Assembly: GCF_900233005.1 (NCBI RefSeq)
Contig: NZ_LT960612.1
Location: 1,116,001-1,180,000 of the forward strand
DNA length: 64,000 bases
Direction of reading: 5' to 3'
Source: Vibrio tapetis subsp. tapetis
Lineage (GTDB): Bacteria; Pseudomonadota; Gammaproteobacteria; Enterobacterales; Vibrionaceae
Below the pieces are notes generated by a model. It saw only the letters and a program-made list of their open reading frames with translations, had not been told where the DNA came from and did not search any database. Positions 25,199 to 33,687 of the stretch are shown piece after piece. How positions within the stretch are numbered: the first letter of the stretch is position 1; each line of letters opens with the position of its first letter. The position numbers and the translations under genes were made by a program.

Positions 25199-25258
25199 AG
25201 GGTTAATTATAACCCTATACATTAACCCTATCGGATAAATTGATTCTTTAGGGTTAAT
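25199..25258. promoter_or_regulatory. Repressor operator array (AGGGTTA half-sites)
   Basis: One palindrome AGGGTTA-ATTA-TAACCCT lies at 25199-25216. A second inverted pair has ATTAACCCT at 25221-25229 and AGGGTTAAT at 25250-25258. Four matching half-sites in the gap between repressor and initiator genes are what a lysogeny-type switch would show. Confidence 0.7.
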
Positions 25259-25295
25259 TTTATTCACACTACAGGGCTATTGACAGGGTTTCCAT

Positions 25296-26438
25296 TTGTT
25301 CTTTATTGACCAACTTTTCATGCAACAAGATCACCATGAGGGGAACTTACCTCTCGTGGGTCGTCATGTCATTGAACGAGTGGAATTAGAAACAGGTGAA
25401 AAGCTACCACCGTCAGTAAATCAAAAAGTTCTAGAGGGTTCATTCAGTACTAAGCTGACCATTCGATGTGACGGTACTCGTGTTCGTGTCGAGGGGAATC
25501 CATCTCGCTGGCAACGAGTAGATAACCTTTTTGGCCTAGAGAAATTGGATGATTGTGTTGCTGTTTATAACCATGTATTAGCTTCTTGTGGCTTACCGCC
25601 TTTCACTAAAAATACACGATTTAAGCACCGTCAATCCGCAGATAACAAAGCATCATCTTTGATTGGTAACGGCGCTGAAATCACACTGATTGACTGGACT
25701 CGAAATCATGCAGTAGGCAAGGGCATGGAACAGTCTTTTATTCGTGGTCTTTCTTCTATGCAGATAGGCCGAGGTCGAAAACCAAAGCTTTATCCGGATG
25801 GCAATACATGCAATTGGTCTGAAGGGTCAAATTGGCAAATGGATAAGCTATATAGAAAAGCCGTTGAATTACAACGAAACTTATTAAAAGCACAAAAAAG
25901 AAAAGGAGGTGTAGCACCAGAGGTTTTGGAGTATGTCACCAGATTAATTGAATATTGCGAATCATTCGGCGTTGTACGTGAAGAACACAGCCTAAGACAA
26001 CTATTATTGAAACGACACAACCTACAGTTCTACGGCAACGTAACCGAACAAGATTTCTACCACCACCTACAAGACATCGAGAACGCCATGAAAACCATAC
26101 AAATATCACACGACGAACACCAATCCATTGCTCACCAGCTTTTAGCTGCTGGCTCTGTTGATACCTTGCGTAAAGCAAATGTAACTATGAGTTATTTTAC
26201 CATGTGGCAATACGGTACTGACTTAAGAGACATCTTGTCACTTTCCAATTTTTACGTACACAAAGCCCGACTTAAAACGATAGGCATTGATATTGGACAG
26301 AAATTCGATGTGAGCCGCATGTGCCCAACACTCAAACGCTCTGAAATCATTGAAGTTAAACCACTTGAAATACCGCCTTGGTACAAAATGCCAGTAGTCG
26401 CAGAAACCAACATTTTACCTTTCAAAGCATACGCATAG
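25296..26438 (+). CDS. Gene II/X-family phage replication initiator
   Basis: A 380-aa rolling-circle initiator resembling gene II proteins of TLC, VSK-type and Xanthomonas filamentous phages. The N-terminus (FIDQLFMQQDHHEGNLPLVG) and the following SFSTKLTIRCDGTRVRVEGN and PSRWQRVDNLFGLEKL match the family's opening domain. Starting at TTG 25296 keeps the conserved MFFID start; ATG 25320 is the alternative. The catalytic Tyr cannot be assigned with certainty. It is followed after 10 bp by the ssDNA-binding protein gene. Confidence 0.8.
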   Translation: MFFIDQLFMQQDHHEGNLPLVGRHVIERVELETGEKLPPSVNQKVLEGSFSTKLTIRCDGTRVRVEGNPSRWQRVDNLFGLEKLDDCVAVYNHVLASCGLPPFTKNTRFKHRQSADNKASSLIGNGAEITLIDWTRNHAVGKGMEQSFIRGLSSMQIGRGRKPKLYPDGNTCNWSEGSNWQMDKLYRKAVELQRNLLKAQKRKGGVAPEVLEYVTRLIEYCESFGVVREEHSLRQLLLKRHNLQFYGNVTEQDFYHHLQDIENAMKTIQISHDEHQSIAHQLLAAGSVDTLRKANVTMSYFTMWQYGTDLRDILSLSNFYVHKARLKTIGIDIGQKFDVSRMCPTLKRSEIIEVKPLEIPPWYKMPVVAETNILPFKAYA

Positions 26439-26448
26439 GGCTATCACC

Positions 26449-26730
26449 ATGTTAAAAATAGAAATTTTTAAAGAAGACATTAAATCAACACCAAGAACCA
26501 TGCCGGGCAAAGATGGAAAACCACCGCGCACGATTTACGAGCAAGACGCGTATGTATTTTTAGAAGGTCGGTTTCCGACATTGACCAAGGTTCAATTAGA
26601 AGAAGGTCAGCCACCATATCAAGCGGGGCTTTATACGTTTCATGCTTCGTCATACATCGTCAATCACTTCAATACGGTTGAATTGAAAAAATACGGTAAA
26701 ATGATTGTCCCAATGGAGCCTGAACTATGA
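26449..26730 (+). CDS. Gene V-like single-stranded DNA-binding protein
   Basis: A 93-aa protein whose pattern matches G5P/helix-destabilising proteins of filamentous phages: MLKIEIFKEDIKS, then GKPPRTIYEQDAYVFLEGRFP, then GQPPYQAGLYTFHASSY. It would coat phage plus strands and switch replication from double- to single-stranded. Its stop overlaps the next start (26727) by 4 bp. Confidence 0.75.
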   Translation: MLKIEIFKEDIKSTPRTMPGKDGKPPRTIYEQDAYVFLEGRFPTLTKVQLEEGQPPYQAGLYTFHASSYIVNHFNTVELKKYGKMIVPMEPEL

Positions 26731-27080
26731 GTATTCCAACCCCTGAGCAAATCAAAAAAGACGCTAGATTACCTGAAAATGCTAACTTTCATGGCTGGTT
26801 AATTCACAACCCTGAATGTGATGATTTTCTTTTCAAGTACAAAGACGGTGCTCATGTCATCAGTAAGAAGTGGTGTCGATTGCCAGACGCAGCGATTCGC
26901 TTTAATCGTTATACGAGAGCGCTTAAAGTTTTGCAGAATTTAGAACTGGATAATCTAGCGATTATTGTTGCCGCTTTCGACCTTGGTAGTCAGATTATTG
27001 TGATTGGCCCTGATGTGTTTCAAGAGCGAATGTCTTTACCATCCGACAATCCATTTAGAGCGGGTCACCTTAACCGCTAA
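26727..27080 (+). CDS. Small phage protein of unknown function
   Basis: A 117-aa soluble protein (FHGWLIHNPECDDFLFKYKD; ISKKWCRLPDAAIRFNRYTR; LGSQIIVIGPDVFQERM). It is coupled to the ssDNA-binding protein gene by a 4-bp overlap and followed by a terminator. Proteins at this place in similar phages are conserved but uncharacterised. No transmembrane segment is present, so it is not a coat protein. Confidence 0.6.
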   Translation: MSIPTPEQIKKDARLPENANFHGWLIHNPECDDFLFKYKDGAHVISKKWCRLPDAAIRFNRYTRALKVLQNLELDNLAIIVAAFDLGSQIIVIGPDVFQERMSLPSDNPFRAGHLNR

Positions 27081-27085
27081 ATAGC

Positions 27086-27121
27086 AAAGCCCGTATCTGC
27101 ATCAACAGTTACGGGCTTTTT
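27086..27121 (+). terminator. Terminator in satellite element 2
   Basis: AAAGCCCGTA (27086-27095) pairs with TACGGGCTTT (27110-27119) followed by T residues. It lies just after the 117-aa protein gene and separates it from the last small gene. Confidence 0.85.
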
Positions 27122-27149
27122 ACCACAACCAACTAAACTGGAGTTGATT

Positions 27150-27389
27150 ATGACCGTTAAAGAATACACGTTAACTGACCTAGAAGTGAAGATTAATGAG
27201 ATTTCAAATATCTCGGTATTTTTAGGTACAGGTTGCTGTCCAAAAGAGATTGCTTTCAATTTACAAGATCATATGCATGATGAAATTGTGAATTTACAAG
27301 GTATGCTGAGCTTCATGCGTATTTACCCACAAATCAAAGCCCAAGAACGAGCAGAATCAAAACTCAAAACTGATGAATCAAAAGTCTAA
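27150..27389 (+). CDS. Small phage protein of unknown function (79 aa)
   Basis: Starts at ATG 27150 with TGGAG 6 nt upstream. It is a helical, charged protein (MTVKEYTLTDLEVKINEISN; FNLQDHMHDEIVNLQGMLSF) with a possible coiled-coil second half. It lies beyond the terminator at 27086-27121, so it needs read-through or its own promoter. It ends 22 bp before the right attachment site. It may be a satellite accessory factor. Confidence 0.55.
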   Translation: MTVKEYTLTDLEVKINEISNISVFLGTGCCPKEIAFNLQDHMHDEIVNLQGMLSFMRIYPQIKAQERAESKLKTDESKV

Positions 27390-27410
27390 TTTGATTCCTT
27401 TCATGGCTTT

Positions 27411-27438
27411 AGTGCGCATTATTAGTCTTATGTTCAAG
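27411..27438. other. Right attachment site (dif-like)
   Basis: The XerC arm AGTGCGCATTA (phage-derived), centre TTAGTC, then the arm TTATGTTCAAG (gene-derived). Vibrio dif1 as I recall it is AGTGCGCATTA, TGTATG, TTATGTTAAAT; the XerD-type arm agrees at 9 of 11 positions. The junction marks where phage DNA meets the resumed LysR gene. Confidence 0.75.
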
Positions 27439-27740
27439 AATTGCTAAATGACTACAACATTGACCCCTCGCACGTATCTAGTTGGGTTAGTACCAATTCA
27501 TCGCGATTATTGAAAAATGAACTAGAAACGAATGGAACGATTTTAATTTTTCCTGAATGGTCGGTTAGACATAATGATTGTCAAAAAATAACATTACGTC
27601 AGAAAGTTAATATGTACGTGTGGTGTAGTGATGAAATATCACAAGAGTTGGAAATACTAGGGATTAAGGAAAGGATACAAGAAATATTTGAGATAAATAG
27701 TATTGATCATTGTAAGAATGACCAAATTTTATTTAGCTAA
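27429..27740 (+). pseudogene. LysR-family regulator, 3' part
   Basis: From TAT 27429 the frame reads YVQELLNDYNIDPSHVSSW, then NGTILIFPEWSVRH and ends at 27740. This matches the final 100 residues of an LTTR effector domain. It completes the 5' part ending at 21024. Joining the two at the XerC boundary leaves it in frame but with a TAG codon at the seam, so the seam itself was altered or the gene already carried a lesion. It overlaps the convergent prepilin peptidase gene by 8 bp. Confidence 0.8.
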
Positions 27741-28194
27741 ATAAGTAAATAGACATAGTACTAAACAAAAAACAACTTGAAGCAATAGGTATTCCATAAG
27801 GAATGCCTTTTGTTAAGGCGCATTTCTCATTCCATCTGCTTAAAATAAACATTATTATCAGTTGAATCCCCCCAAACATCCCTATAGTGACCAACGTTAA
27901 TGTAACTAAGCTAGGGTGTATTCCCAGTATTAACGAACATAGTAGCTTAACGTCTCCGGCCCCGAAAACACCTAAGAACCAAAGTACAATTAAAATAATG
28001 AAAGTTATAAACATAATTGTAATGGAGTAGGATAAATGGCCGTTTATTAGCGCGATCGCTACGTTTGTAACCAGTGCCACTTTGCATAATCTATTGGGGG
28101 TTATTCTATACTTTCCATCATAAATACAAACCAAAATAAAGATCACAAAATTTAGTGATATAAGTAAGGTTTCGAAAAAATATTCTATATTCAT
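27733..28194 (-). CDS. tadV: TadV/CpaA-type prepilin peptidase
   Basis: A 153-aa polytopic A24 aspartic peptidase. About five hydrophobic helices; the two catalytic Asp motifs are YDGKYRITPNRL near residue 25 and GAGDVKLL near residue 76 (the GxGD signature). It should process the Flp prepilin and the pseudopilins TadE/TadF. The enzyme lacks the N-terminal methylase domain of PilD, as Tad-system peptidases do. It is encoded on the strand opposite to the tad operon, divergent from flp. No damage is visible. Confidence 0.88.
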   Translation of the reverse strand: MNIEYFFETLLISLNFVIFILVCIYDGKYRITPNRLCKVALVTNVAIALINGHLSYSITIMFITFIILIVLWFLGVFGAGDVKLLCSLILGIHPSLVTLTLVTIGMFGGIQLIIMFILSRWNEKCALTKGIPYGIPIASSCFLFSTMSIYLFS

Positions 28195-28406
28195 ACAAGT
28201 ACTTTATCCATAGAGATAGTGAAGATCAATACAATAGTCAGTAGAGTTTTTTATAGGAGTATAAATATATTTTATGATGCTTGTGATAAGTTGATGTTAT
28301 ACGATCATAATAATTATTGATTGGAATGGGAGTTAGTATTCAGGTAACTTTTGGCACGCACAATCAATATTAAGCCATTAGGCAAAAGGAACTTTAGAGG
28401 ATTATT

Positions 28407-28616
28407 ATGTACTATCAAACTTTAGCAAAGCTAGCTGAACTTAAAATGAAATTTGAAGATGACGTTCGTGGTGTTACCGCTGTTGAATATGCAATTATTG
28501 CTGTTGTTATGTCTGCGTTAGTTCTTGCTGCATTTCAAACGGATGCGTTAAAAAATGCTATTACAGGTGCACTTACCGCTGTTACAAAAAACCTAACCGA
28601 CGCTACTGGTAGCTAA
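28407..28616 (+). CDS. flp: Flp-family type IVb pilin
   Basis: A 69-aa prepilin. Leader ends ...EDDVRG; cleavage should precede VTAVEYAIIAVVMSALVLAA, with the conserved Glu at mature position 5 and the Flp Tyr next to it. The C-terminus is short and Thr/Ala-rich. It has a strong AGAGG ribosome-binding site and is followed by its own hairpin terminator/attenuator, which lets pilin be made in excess over the assembly genes. It is intact. Confidence 0.92.
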   Translation: MYYQTLAKLAELKMKFEDDVRGVTAVEYAIIAVVMSALVLAAFQTDALKNAITGALTAVTKNLTDATGS

Positions 28617-28640
28617 TCTAGATCCGTCTGATTAATAACA

Positions 28641-28665
28641 TAAGGGGCTGTTGCCCCTATTTTAT
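28641..28665 (+). terminator. Hairpin between flp and rcpC
   Basis: AGGGGC-TGTT-GCCCCT followed by ATTTTAT. A hairpin directly after the major pilin gene is common in tad loci and acts as a partial terminator. Confidence 0.75.
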
Positions 28666-28683
28666 CCGTATTTTAGGTTTACT

Positions 28684-29460
28684 ATGAATCGAGTAGTTAT
28701 TCTTCTTCTTGTCGCTTTTTCCATTTTCTCGACACTCATATATATAAATATGAATTATATCTCACATGAAGACGAGTCATCAGAATATGTTGTCGATCAG
28801 GAACCAACGTTTGCAGTTTATGTTACCAGTATAAAGGTTGAACGATCGCAAACAGTTGAAGCATTTTTATTCTCTGAAAAGCAGCTAAATCAATCCGATT
28901 TAAGTGGTTTTCAATACACTCCACCTGAAGAGCTGGTAGTGAAACCAGGGGCAATTTTTAAAAAAGATCTGGTGGCTGGGACATTATTAACACAAGGAAT
29001 GATTTCGAATCCGGGTGATAGGGATTATATCCTCTTGTCATTAAAAAAAGGTGAGCTACCTTATTTTTATGAAGTTAATGGTATCGGAGTTGTTCAGATC
29101 TCGGCGTTAAACACCGGTGAAAAAGTTAGCTTTGTTTCAACCACTTCTTCTACATCTAATTTATTGGAAACTGGATATGGTGATATCGGTGATCTAATCA
29201 GCAAAGTAATCATTAGTGGTGCACGAGTTCTTCAAGTAATAAAAGGCAGTGAAGATAGCGACGCAGAAGATGCCGAAGATAAAACATACAGCTTAGTTAT
29301 CGCTTTGAAGATGCGAGATGTACTAAAGCTTGAGATGGCTCAGAAAATTGGTGATGTGAATATTATTCCATCTGAAATAGAAAATCGTTATTTATCTATC
29401 CGAAGCAGCGACTTATTAGAAAATCAGTTTGGTGTTCGGGAATTACGTGGAAAAGAATAA
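28684..29460 (+). CDS. rcpC: RcpC/CpaB Flp pilus assembly protein
   Basis: A 258-aa protein anchored by an N-terminal helix (MNRVVILLLVAFSIFSTLIY). A SAF-like domain follows (ELVVKPGAIFKKDLVAGTLL), typical of CpaB/RcpC, which modulates the outer-membrane secretin. A Glu/Asp-rich insert (GSEDSDAEDAEDKT) lies around residue 195. The start at ATG 28684 fits the hydrophobic N-terminus; the frame upstream is the flp trailer. The rcpA gene starts 1 bp after its stop. Confidence 0.85.
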   Translation: MNRVVILLLVAFSIFSTLIYINMNYISHEDESSEYVVDQEPTFAVYVTSIKVERSQTVEAFLFSEKQLNQSDLSGFQYTPPEELVVKPGAIFKKDLVAGTLLTQGMISNPGDRDYILLSLKKGELPYFYEVNGIGVVQISALNTGEKVSFVSTTSSTSNLLETGYGDIGDLISKVIISGARVLQVIKGSEDSDAEDAEDKTYSLVIALKMRDVLKLEMAQKIGDVNIIPSEIENRYLSIRSSDLLENQFGVRELRGKE

Positions 29461-29461
29461 C

Positions 29462-30769
29462 ATGAATTCAAAGAAAAACCGACTAGCATTATTTCTATGT
29501 GGGATTTTGTCGTGTCCATTACTTGCCTCTGAACTCATGAATTTGGATCAGGGTGCGGCAAAGACAATAAATTTAAAAAGACAAATATCAACAGTATTTG
29601 TCGCTAATCAACAGATAGCGGATTATAAAATCATTGATGATAATAAAGTTGTCGTTTACGGCGTCGGTCAAGGAACAACCTCTGTGATCGTTTATGATCG
29701 AGGTGGCAATGAAATCTACAATGCAGAATTAGTGGTAAATAAAAGCCTCAGATTATTGAAGCAGACTTTAATCGCCCGTTTCCCTGATGAAAATGTAACA
29801 GTGTCAAATGTTGGTGACCAAGTGGTATTAGACGGCATTGTTGGTAGCGAGGAAATCAAACAAAAGATTTATCGCCTTGTTGGGGAAATGCTTCAAAAAG
29901 ACCGTCGTCGTAATACCTATGAGCTAAAAGATGCGGACGGTGAGGCGATTGATGAACTTAATTACACAACACAGTACACCTACGAGCAAGTAATCAATAA
30001 CTTAAAGGTTCTGACCACTGAACAGATTAATGTAAAGCTTACCGTTGCCGAAGTTTCAAGCACCTTTCTTACTGAGCTTGGGGTTACTTACAGCGACAGT
30101 GGAGAACCAGGTACTTTTGTTAACAAGTTACTAGATTTTACTGCGCAAGATATCGTAGCTGTCATTTCCGCAAGTGGTGACGATAAAATCGGGCGAGTAT
30201 TGGCAGAGCCAAATTTGTCTGTTATCTCAGGTGAACAAGCGAGCTTTCTTGCTGGTGGCGAAATACCGATAGCAGTACGAGATGAAGACGGCATCACCAT
30301 TACTTATAAAGAGTATGGCGTCAAATTAGCCATGGTCGCTAAAGTGACAGACACAGAAAATATTCGACTTACCTTGCTCCCTGAAGTCAGTTCTATTGAT
30401 GAATCGAATAAAACAACGACCGGTCTCATTTCTGTTCCTTCATTAAGAACTCGTCGGGCTCAAACAACCGTCCATTTAAAAGATGGGCAAAGCTTCGTTC
30501 TAGCAGGTCTATTGACCTCAGAAGAACGGGAGTCGTTAACTAAGATCCCAGTCTTAGGTGCTTTATTTAGCCACACATCAACCAATCGATCTAAAACGGA
30601 ATTGATTATTGTTGCAACAGTCAACCTGGTTGATCCCGTAGAACCTGAACAAGTTAAGTTACCGAGCTTTAGACGTACGAGTGATCTGGAGAGATTGCTC
30701 AAACTGGATCTATCTGAACTTAATGAACCGGAATTGGAAAATACAATCAGTAAAGGAGGGTTTAATTAA
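29462..30769 (+). CDS. rcpA: RcpA/CpaC secretin of the Flp pilus
   Basis: A 435-aa outer-membrane secretin. Signal peptide (cut after LLAS), an N-terminal pilus-assembly domain (AAKTINLKRQISTVFVAN, DYKIIDDNKVVVYGVGQGTT), a BON-like segment, then the secretin core: VLAEPNLSVISGEQASFLAGGEIPI and SFVLAGLLTSEERES are diagnostic (given here in parts: EPNLSVISGEQASFLAGGE; GQSFVLAGLL). It forms the pilus exit channel. The start is set at ATG 29462, 1 bp after rcpC. It is intact; the next gene overlaps the stop (TAATG). Confidence 0.88.
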   Translation: MNSKKNRLALFLCGILSCPLLASELMNLDQGAAKTINLKRQISTVFVANQQIADYKIIDDNKVVVYGVGQGTTSVIVYDRGGNEIYNAELVVNKSLRLLKQTLIARFPDENVTVSNVGDQVVLDGIVGSEEIKQKIYRLVGEMLQKDRRRNTYELKDADGEAIDELNYTTQYTYEQVINNLKVLTTEQINVKLTVAEVSSTFLTELGVTYSDSGEPGTFVNKLLDFTAQDIVAVISASGDDKIGRVLAEPNLSVISGEQASFLAGGEIPIAVRDEDGITITYKEYGVKLAMVAKVTDTENIRLTLLPEVSSIDESNKTTTGLISVPSLRTRRAQTTVHLKDGQSFVLAGLLTSEERESLTKIPVLGALFSHTSTNRSKTELIIVATVNLVDPVEPEQVKLPSFRRTSDLERLLKLDLSELNEPELENTISKGGFN

Positions 30770-31230
30770 TGAGATGGATGCTTGTTTTCTTATTCACATT
30801 ATTTAATGTCGGATGCTCTCAAGTCGATGCAACAAACTCAAGTGTTATCGATCAATTAGAAGAGCGTTTAGAATTTGATAAAACGGAGGGGGCTGATGCG
30901 GTATCCCGGTCAGTGGAATTTATCCGTGAACTAAACAAAAGAGAGTCAAAATCTACATTTCTCGTGCAATACAAACCAAATTCAAGTGAATTTGTAGCCA
31001 AGCTCCGCGATAGGTTCAAATCAATTGGCATAAGTAAAGATAGATACAAAATAGAACTGGCCAAAGACGGGCAAGGGAAAAATATTTTCATTATTGGGCG
31101 ATACGTACGTATTCAAAGTAGCGATTGTGGCGTCATAACGTTCTCGCATCGAGAAGAATATCAATTCGGGTGTAGCGTGGAGCACAATCGAAATATCAGT
31201 TTAGTCAACCCAATAAAGAAGGCTCAATAG
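30769..31230 (+). CDS. RcpB/CpaD-like pilus lipoprotein
   Basis: A 153-aa predicted lipoprotein with lipobox FNVGC (Cys16). The mature part is charged and helical, then ends with DCGVITFSHREEYQFGCSVEHN. It sits where RcpB/CpaD-type secretin-associated proteins are encoded, between rcpA and tadZ, and the two Cys in its C-terminal part resemble CpaD. Its start overlaps the rcpA stop. Assignment is mainly by position. Confidence 0.65.
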   Translation: MRWMLVFLFTLFNVGCSQVDATNSSVIDQLEERLEFDKTEGADAVSRSVEFIRELNKRESKSTFLVQYKPNSSEFVAKLRDRFKSIGISKDRYKIELAKDGQGKNIFIIGRYVRIQSSDCGVITFSHREEYQFGCSVEHNRNISLVNPIKKAQ

Positions 31231-31232
31231 CT

Positions 31233-32425
31233 ATGGACTTAGATATCCTATTTCGCAACTCGTCTTCTAAAATGAAATCGACTACTGAGTCTACAGATCT
31301 AATCGTCTCTGATGATATGGCACTCACAGAATCAATTAATGACTTGTATGCGATAGAGGGATTCGCGAAACCAATTGATGTTTCAGATATCGACTCTGAT
31401 AGTTCGTGGAATCATTCAGGTGTGAAGTTGAATCAGGTAATACTTGATCTTAGGAGTGCTTCGGATGTTGTCGACCAAGTATCAGAGATTTCGACTCGGT
31501 TAGATGTGGATATCTCATTACTTGTTCTATGTGATGTTGATTCAATAAAATTACGTAACCAAGTGCATTCATTAGGTGCAACATACGTACTGTGGGACCC
31601 AGAATTAGATGCCTTACTTGCGGCCATACGATCATCGCAGGGCGGTGAAAATACGGTCAAAAAACCCGAGTAGCAAAGCGAATTTTGGTGCTCGGAACAA
31701 AAGGTGGAATCGGAGTTTCATGTATCAGCTCTGTGTTGGCCCATTCCTTATCTGAACAAGCGAACTTAAAGACACTTTTAGTTGATCATGACTCTGGTGC
31801 GATGAACAGTGATATCTATATTGGTGTGAAAGGGCTTAAAGCAAAACACAATAGCATTGATTTAAATCAGATAGATATTGATAGCGCTATTGCGAAAACA
31901 TACGTGCATAGTGCGCAAGAAAAACTGGATTACCTTGTACTAGAGAAAAATATTGCCTGTTTGTCCGATCATGCATCAACATTGTATAATATATCAAGTC
32001 AACTGGTTGATAAGTATAACTTTATAATCGATTCAGCACCGCTTTCGTGTTACGAAGAAATGCACGACCAAGAATTATCAGACAAATATCATCGTATCTT
32101 CATCGTGTGCGAGCCCTCTGTATCGTCGCTTCGTTCTTACAATTCATTGAAGAAAAAAATTGGCAAATGCGAACATCAAATAATTTTTAATCTTAATAGG
32201 CCGGCGAAAGATTTTATGGTGACGTTAGCGAATGCCAAAGAACGAATACGAGTAAAAGATAGTTTCGATTTTATGTATGAGCCGTCGTTAGAAAAAATGC
32301 TGGTTCAACGAGGGATTAGTGAGCTGTTGAAATCAAAATCGTCACCTGCTGTTTTAAGCATGGTAGCGACGCTCACTGGTAAAAAAATTAAAACTAAATC
32401 ACGTTTTAGATTGTTTAGAAAATGA
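31233..32425 (+). pseudogene. tadZ: tadZ/cpaE localisation ATPase with a one-base frameshift
   Basis: Two adjacent frames together make a 397-aa TadZ. Codons 1-146 give the atypical receiver-like N-domain and end at TAG after an A6 run (31659-31664). The next frame continues TRVAKRILVLGTKGGIGVS with the deviant Walker A (GTKGGIG) of TadZ-type ParA ATPases and runs to 32425. Total length 1193 is one base short of a multiple of three; a seventh A would restore the gene. TadZ sets the polar position of the Tad machine. The second frame has only a TTG start without a ribosome-binding site, so separate expression is unlikely. Confidence 0.85.
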
Positions 32426-33687
32426 ATCAGTTAAAAGAAATATATATTCAGCTTCGTGACGAGATATTCGATGCATTGGACGCTGCGACCTTGGTTGAGA
32501 TTAGTAATCAAGAATTGGAGGAGCAGCTTAAAGACTCTGTCAATATACTGATCGACAAAAAACAACTTCAAGTAAGCTCTTTAAAACGAGTTGATCTTGT
32601 TAAAGCACTATTGGATGAATTGAAAGGCTTAGGGCCCCTGCAAACGTTAGTCGATAATGATGACATATCGGACATTATGATTAACGGGCCATCTGATATT
32701 TTTGTTGAGATTAACGGAAAGGTCGAGCAGTCCCCAATTCAGTTTGTAAATGAAAAACAACTGAACACGATAGCCAAGCGAATAGCATCGAATGTTGGTC
32801 GTCGGATTGATGAATCAAAGCCGCTTTGTGATGCGCGACTGATGGACGGAAGTCGTGTCAATATCGTCATACCTCCGCTAGCGATTGATGGCACGTCTAT
32901 ATCGATCCGTAAGTTTAAAGAACAAAAGATTAAATTAGAAAACCTAGCTGAGTTTGGGGCCATGTCAGTAGAAATGGCAAAGTTGCTTTCAATCGCGAGT
33001 CATTGCAAATGCAATATCTTGATTTCTGGAGGAACGGGGTCAGGAAAAACCACCTTATTGAACGCACTTTCAGGCTTTATAGGTGAAACTGAACGTATCG
33101 TCACCATTGAAGATGCCGCCGAATTACAACTACAAAAACCTCATATCGTTAGGCTCGAGACTCGACAAGCGAGTGTTGAAGGGACAGGAGAGATTACCGC
33201 AAGAGATTTGGTCATTAACGCATTACGTATGCGTCCGGACCGTATCATTGTTGGAGAGTGTCGTGGCGGGGAAGCGTTTGAGATGCTGCAAGCCATGAAC
33301 ACCGGTCATGATGGGTCAATGTCTACTTTGCACGCTAATACCCCTCGAGATGCCATTGCTCGTACGGAAAGCATGGTCATGATGGCTACAGCGAGCTTAC
33401 CGATATCAGCGATAAGAAGAACAATTGTAAGTGCAGTTGATCTCATCGTTCAGGTAAAACGTCTGCACGATGGCAGTCGTAAAGTGATGTATATCTCCGA
33501 GATCATCGGTATGGAAGGGGATAGCGTTGTAATGGAAGACATATTCCGTTACGAGGCCAGCTCTGACTTCAAAGACGGAAAAATTGACGGCGAATTTAGA
33601 AGCCCTGGTTTGTCTACGAGGTCCGTAATTTACGAACGTGCAAAGTTCTTCGGCCTTGAACAAACGGTTAGGGAGATTTTCGCATGA
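32422..33687 (+). CDS. tadA: TadA/CpaF secretion ATPase
   Basis: A 421-aa hexameric motor ATPase. Walker A is [14 protein letters not shown] near residue 200, followed by the Asp box ([10 protein letters not shown]), Walker B region ([19 protein letters not shown]) and the His box ([12 protein letters not shown]). It powers assembly of the Flp pilus at the inner membrane with TadB and TadC. The ATG overlaps the end of tadZ and the stop overlaps tadB. The frame is intact despite damage to its neighbours. Confidence 0.92.
   Translation: MNQLKEIYIQLRDEIFDALDAATLVEISNQELEEQLKDSVNILIDKKQLQVSSLKRVDLVKALLDELKGLGPLQTLVDNDDISDIMINGPSDIFVEINGKVEQSPIQFVNEKQLNTIAKRIASNVGRRIDESKPLCDARLMDGSRVNIVIPPLAIDGTSISIRKFKEQKIKLENLAEFGAMSVEMAKLLSIASHCKCNILISGGTGSGKTTLLNALSGFIGETERIVTIEDAAELQLQKPHIVRLETRQASVEGTGEITARDLVINALRMRPDRIIVGECRGGEAFEMLQAMNTGHDGSMSTLHANTPRDAIARTESMVMMATASLPISAIRRTIVSAVDLIVQVKRLHDGSRKVMYISEIIGMEGDSVVMEDIFRYEASSDFKDGKIDGEFRSPGLSTRSVIYERAKFFGLEQTVREIFA

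Larger units (their letters stand above)
24165..27421. mobile_element. Filamentous satellite element 2 (TLC/gene-II type), 3257 bp
   Basis: Runs from the attP copy 2 to the XerC arm at 27411-27421. It carries an origin-like hairpin region, a minus-strand small protein and XRE repressor, operator repeats, a gene II-type initiator, a gene V-like ssDNA-binding protein, two small proteins and a terminator. Coat, adsorption and Zot/pI genes are absent. The replication and repressor modules are unrelated to those of element 1, yet the attachment region is 100/102 identical. The 24032-24636 stretch is noncoding apart from the att and origin structures. Confidence 0.85.

Noticed and set aside
31655..31672. 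Programmed -1 ribosomal frameshift in tadZ
   Set aside because: The reading phase is GTC AAA AAA CCC, not A-AAA-AAC; a P-site slip would mispair, and three other tad genes have the same one-base defect without slippery sites.
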